A model generated the notes under the pieces. It saw nothing but the letters and a program-made list of their open reading frames with translations. It was not told where the DNA came from and searched no databases. The position numbers and the translations under genes were made by a program. From Exobasidium rhododendri (Eukaryota; Basidiomycota; Exobasidiomycetes; Exobasidiales; Exobasidiaceae), in NCBI GenBank assembly GCA_026210745.1, contig CP110631.1:3472001-3536000 (forward strand): a DNA stretch of 64,000 nt, given 5' to 3'. Of the stretch, positions 59,478-64,000 are shown piece after piece (the first letter of the stretch is position 1; each line of letters starts with the position of its first letter).

Positions 59478-62187
59478 CTAGTCGACATCGTCCAGCACTG
59501 GAAACCAAGGATGCGAATGAGTGCGAGCATAAGTAAGAGGCAGCAGGCTCAAGGCGCTAGACCGGTCGGTACTGCTCATGCAAGCGTTCGAGATATCTCC
59601 AAGAGAGGAAACCAATGCCGTAGTATACTTCACAAGAGAGGAGATAGGTAGGGAATGAGCTCAGTCTTGAGTGTTGCTCATAGAAGATAGAGTGCCCTAC
59701 AACTCACAATGTCTCGCTCTTGTACATCGACTCTATCCAATTCTACAATTGCTCCATCAAGGGCTTCCTTTGCCCAAGCCAGCCGCTCTTTGCCCTGCAT
59801 GAATAGAAACAGTCAAGTTTCCCGTACTTCTGGTCCCCCTTCTCTCTGATCACTTACACTCTTAGCCTCCATGATCCTCGTGTCTGCTCTGAAGTCAGTC
59901 CAAAGATTATCAAGAGTTTCTGAGCCTTCTGGCCTGCCTCTACCCTTCAGCCATTTGAACCTCTTGGCAAAGGCGACCTTTTGCAAGGCTTCCATTGAAT
60001 AAGCTAGTGATGTCGCTCCTGTGGACATTGACTGCGCCCTGCTCGAAAGAAGTCTGCGATCCTCCTCGTTGGAAGGCTGCCAAGGAAGCAGAGTGCCTTG
60101 CCGTACAAAAGAAGGATAGTTGAAGAGGGCATGCATTGCTCTACTTGCCAGTGCGATCGCCCTGGCATAGTGCAATTGTGACACGAGACTTGCTGCTACC
60201 TTCACGTCGAAATCTTCTTTTGCTCGTACAGCATGTAGAATGTCTTTGACCAGATCCAGCTTTTCCTCTGAAATTCGAACAGTGAGCCAGTAAGCTAGAG
60301 AGCTTTCCTCTGATCGATGAAGATGTAGCTCAAAGCCTGAATACACAATCTGGAGCATGGTATCCAATGTGAGGAGCTGTAGCGCTGAAGTTGTCATTTG
60401 AAAGAATTCTACCGGCGAGCCTAGCACTTCGACCAAGTGAGAGTCCAAAGCAGCTGCTTCTGCCGACAGCGCTACTAGCGAATCGTAAGATGCTGCCAGC
60501 CTCCTCTTCCCTCTTGATCGATTCTGCGCTAAGCTACAGAGATGATCGACTAGTTGTCCTGCTAACCTCTCCATCAGGTAATCTACCCTCTTTGGTATGG
60601 AGAGTGACACACTGTCGATGCTTCCTTCGTGAGAAACGACTTGTGCGGAGAGAAGGGGAGATAGAGCAGAAAATTCCACAGCAGTTGTGTCGTAAACGAA
60701 AGCCTCTGCAATAAAGGTAAGTGGCCACTGCAACCCAATGATGCTGTTTGAACATATCATAGACTGCCAAAGTGATCGGACGTAGGAAAGAGCCGGCTCG
60801 TCTGGAAATGCGATAGCCGCCTTGTCCAGAAAGGCCTGCGAGATACAATCGTCAGTAAGAGCCTGTGAGTGTTTCAGTCTTTCTCGAGAGGGGGACCTCT
60901 CACCTTCCATGCACCCCAGCCGACATTGCCTATTGCCAGATTGATCGCCTCGCCCATGCCTGTAAAGAGGGATACGTAGGTTTTGATCGTTTCTCGAGGA
61001 GTGCCCAAGTTCAGCGGCAGTGGAGGAGGAGGAGCAGAAAGCGCATTGACTGTATCAACGTGTGCAGGTCGTCTCGAGTACCAAGGATCAAAGACGAGGG
61101 TGACCTTCCTCGAGGGTGCATCTGCAAAAGAGGGCGACATTAGACTCCGGGAGGATGCCGAGTCGATCATGGAGTGTAGGGTTTCTTTTGCGTCATTCAG
61201 GACTATATGAGCTTCGAGAAGGACCTCCTTTGCATTTGTTTTCTGAGTCCTTATCCCGGGATCGACCCGAGCAAGTGAGTAGATGGAAACAAGAATATCC
61301 TGAGATGGCAAATAGGCGAGATCAATGAAGCGAAGCAGGGGGACGAAAAACACATTCATTGTTTGAGCTCACCCTTCGCAAGCTCATTCTGCTAACCATC
61401 GATGCAGCTTGTGTTTCTGAGATCATCATAGATTGACTACCTTGATCCGCATCTATCGTGCCTCTTGATTGTCGAAGTTGAGCAATGGTCTCGTCTAGTA
61501 GACTGATAGCCTCTTCTGGCCTGACGTCCTCCAACAAAGACAGACCCGCTTTGTCGCCGTTGTAGTCTTCCCCATCAACAACATTTCCTCTTGTGAGCTC
61601 ATCCCAGACCAGGCCAACACACTTCAAGGTCGCTATCAGATATGGTCGCAGCACATAGAATACTAGCCAATTTTTAGCCTTCCCCGTTGACAAGGGACTT
61701 TTCGGGTGGATTGATGCCAAAGAATGAACATATAGACAGGTGTGTATCGTTTGAGAAAGGGAAGCCCCTTTATGCCACGCAATCTCGCAAGCCATCAATC
61801 TATCAATGATCCAGCACACTTCCTCGACGGACAAAGGAGCATGAGGCTCAAAAGTTGAAGTAGTAATGTCTTCCCAAGGCCTCCTGTCGCCTTTGGCAAT
61901 GAGATGGTCCGGAAGTGGGAATATGCCGCTGTCCATACGAGGATCCATGATTTGCAGCGCTGCCATCGAATCTAGCAATGTCAGGTCTGGAACGCTCACC
62001 ATCTGCCCAGGAAACAGGTCTTTGCTCGGACGAAAATCAGCCGTGTATATTGTATACTCCTTGTTCATCATGAGCACTCACTCGCGCAAGCATCCTTCAG
62101 TTCTCTTGTGGCAGAGACAAATCCTTGCAGTTCTGGCGTGCCGCTCGGTTGCTCCGCTGTCCTACTTGATGAGGCCTGCTCATTCAT
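59478..62187 (-). CDS. MAK10: NatC N-terminal acetyltransferase auxiliary subunit (Naa35/Mak10)
   Basis: Six exons in transcript order, 62187-62082, 62019-61373, 61299-60904, 60835-59858, 59794-59708 and 59627-59478, keep phase and give 787 residues. The hallmark LLDSMAALQIMDPRMDSG lies near residues 45-65. A conserved second block is VCWIIDRLMACEIAWHKGASLSQTIHTCLYVHSL, followed by LVFYVLRPYLIATLKC. Further on, GNVGWGAWK joins AFLDKAAIAF. Naa35/Mak10 anchors the NatC complex to ribosomes and helps acetylate nascent proteins starting Met-hydrophobic. The last exon ends THSHPWFPVLDDVD, consistent with family tails. The first and last two small exons are inferred from splice signals and phase. 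It shares a 263-bp divergent promoter with NDC80. Confidence 0.93.
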
Positions 62188-62450
62188 GCTTCTGTCTCTT
62201 CAGCTTAGGCTTGACATTGGGAGTGTTTGCGGATGGGTATACGCAATATACTTCCGACCTTCCTTCCTTCCAATGTCAGTCTGCAACAACACCCTATGTG
62301 AAGCTTCCAATGTGAGCTCAAAGTCTCCCTTAGCTCCCTTGTTCTTTTATGGACGCAGCCACGTGCCCCTAGTTCGACGCGTTTACCATCACTTCCGTTA
62401 CAGTGTGATGGTGTTGTTCTCAAGTGCCTGCTCTCTCTCTTCTTACCATC
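62188..62450. promoter_or_regulatory. Divergent promoter region, NAA35 / NDC80
   Basis: This 263-bp gap lies between opposing start codons; no gene is seen. Promoter role is by position. Confidence 0.45.
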
Positions 62451-64000
62451 ATGGCCTACAGCGGCCGGCGGTCGATGCTGTCATCTCACGACAATAATGT
62501 TCCAATAATGGCCAGCAGCAATCCGCCAATATCGGGCTTGAAGCCTTCCAAGGGCTTTTCGCGACCCTCCATGCTGCCCCGTCAATCAATGGCACCGGTT
62601 CGCGTTACCTCTGGATCGGAGAATGCCATGAACGCGCCGTTGGGTCGTACCAGCATCGGGCCAAGATCGAGCATGGCGATAGGATTCAACCATCCTGTAC
62701 TGAGTAGCTCTGTAATGACAGAGATGGACGCAGCAGGTCCTTCCACCATGTCAACACCCCATCGTTCTCAAATGCTCAACACCCGAAAAGCAGAAATCGG
62801 CGGAAGGATGAGTATGGCGCCAACACCCAAGTGAGTGCAATTTACCTCAGAATGGAGAGCAGAGACGGCTACTGAAGCTTAATGCTCTCTACTAGTAACC
62901 GCAAGTCAATGGGCGGAGGGCGACAATCGCTGGCGCCCAGACCTGGCGGCAATGTGAAATCTGTCCAGATTGACCCGCGACCGGTCAGAGAGGACCGGCA
63001 GTTGCTAGCCAAGATGGAAGGAGACATCCAAGACTTCTTAAACGACACAGGATTCGTCTTTCCGGCAAAGTACAACGGCGACTTTCATATGCCTTCTCAG
63101 GTCCTTTTCATGACAGCATTCAGACATATGTATCACCAATGCTTTGACATCAAACATGTCTTCAATGCAGAACCGAAGAAGGAGGTGGAGGAGATCGTGA
63201 TGCTTCTGAATGACGTCAAGTATCCGTTCATGTTCGATCTGTCGAAAACGAAGCTGATTGCGCCTGGTAGCATACACAACTGGCCGCCAGTCGTTGGTAT
63301 GCTTCACTGGATGCTATGTGTCAAGGTAAGTTTGTGGGCAAGGTTATCGAACGCGTGAGAGTCTTGACGATGTTTGCGTGCTCAATCAAATTTCCCATTG
63401 CAGCTGTTCCAAGAGGTTCCGACTACAAAGTATCATGGGGGTCCCTTGGAAAGACCTGTCGGTGAAGAAGATGAAGATTCTTGTCATTACTTTCCCTATC
63501 TCTGGCTTTGCTACGAGCAATTTTGGGAAAGTAAGGACGAGTATCCAGAGGAAAGAGATCAATTGGAAGAGATCTTCAACCAGAAGTCCAAGGTAGCCAG
63601 AGAGGAGTACGAGAATTTTGCCAAGGAAGAGGAAGAGCTGATGAGCGAGCTGAAACGACTGGAAGAGAATCGATCTCCAATCAAGATGGAGGAGGAGGAA
63701 AAGTCCATCTTGGAAAATGACATCACAAAGTTCAGTCGGTATATAGACAAGGTCCTCTTGCCGAGGATCAAACATCACGAAGGGAACTTTGAGAGTGTTC
63801 GAAAGGAGCTGGACAGGCTCGAAGAGAAAGCGCAATACTCTGAAAAGGAGAGGGACGATCTGAAAAGGCAAGTGGATGCCCAGAACGTTTCCGAAGATGA
63901 CTTCAAGAGAATGTCTCGTCAGCGAGAAGAATTGGGCGATAAGCTAAGGCAAGCCATGGCGAAGCTACACGAACAGTCTGCAGCGAATAGTCGCACAGAG
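62451..64000 (+). CDS. NDC80: Kinetochore protein Ndc80 (partial, cut by window end)
   Basis: Exons 62451-62830, 62896-63325 and 63404 onward give 469 codons before the window ends in the coiled coil. The first 140 residues are a basic Ser/Pro/Arg-rich tail (SGRRSML, GGRQSLAPRP), which in the family binds microtubules and is phosphorylated by Aurora B. The calponin-homology domain spans about 155-300: DIQDFLNDTGFVFPAKYNGDFHMPSQVLFMTAFRHMYHQ, EIVMLLNDVKYPFMFDLSKTKLIAPGSIHNWPPVVGMLHWML. The long heptad region starts near 325. Ndc80 is the microtubule-binding arm of the outer kinetochore and works with DASH. The start ATG at 62451 is the first of the open frame. Confidence 0.95.

Overview
This window is fungal nuclear DNA, most likely from a basidiomycete. 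Genes are dense and lie on both strands. Introns are mostly 50-110 nt with GTGAGT/GTAAGT-type donors and CAG/TAG acceptors. The gene set is fungal: an ERG2-type sterol isomerase, the DASH subunit Dad2, a Zn(II)2Cys6 regulator, a yeast-type amino acid permease and a Mak10-type NatC subunit. I cannot name the genus. All exon joins were made by eye from splice signals, reading phase and family conservation, without transcript data.

Layout, left to right: a long repeat-rich leader (1-1498); Wee1-like kinase (+); an orphan coiled-coil/transmembrane protein (+); AP-1 gamma-adaptin (+); a LisH/CTLH protein (-); two tiny head-to-head SANT/Myb-like paralogues (- and +); splicing factor SF3a subunit 1 (-); anthranilate synthase component I (+); a secreted or anchored type-B carboxylesterase (-); a Dbp2/p68 DEAD-box helicase with a 969-nt intron near its 3' end (+); the GPI-transamidase subunit PIG-U (-); Dad2 (+); Erg2 (-); a hexose-6-phosphate mutarotase fused to an IQM-like calmodulin-binding protein (+); SUMO (-); a Zn-cluster regulator (+); an amino acid permease (-); a decayed pogo/Tigger-like DNA transposon (44229-44938); a DUF3445 protein (+); a very large GAR/GAS2-domain protein (-); a three-RRM protein (+); a small EF-hand-like protein (+); NatC subunit Naa35/Mak10 (-); and the 5' part of NDC80 (+), cut by the window end.

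The genes are mainly housekeeping and do not form one pathway or cluster. Several neighbours share short divergent promoters: PIG-U/DAD2, NAA35/NDC80, SF3A1/TRP2, carboxylesterase/DBP2 and the two Myb-like genes. Two outer-kinetochore genes (DAD2, NDC80) are present but 33 kb apart.

The most unusual items are: (1) the mutarotase-IQM fusion; (2) the long Dbp2 intron, placed as in yeasts, with a run of perfect hairpins that suggests a structured regulatory RNA; (3) the divergent Myb-like pair, with an identical four-exon layout, a 24-nt microexon and, in one copy, an apparent GC-AG intron; (4) the 710-bp Tigger-like element, which still carries a recognisable piece of a CENP-B-type helix-turn-helix.
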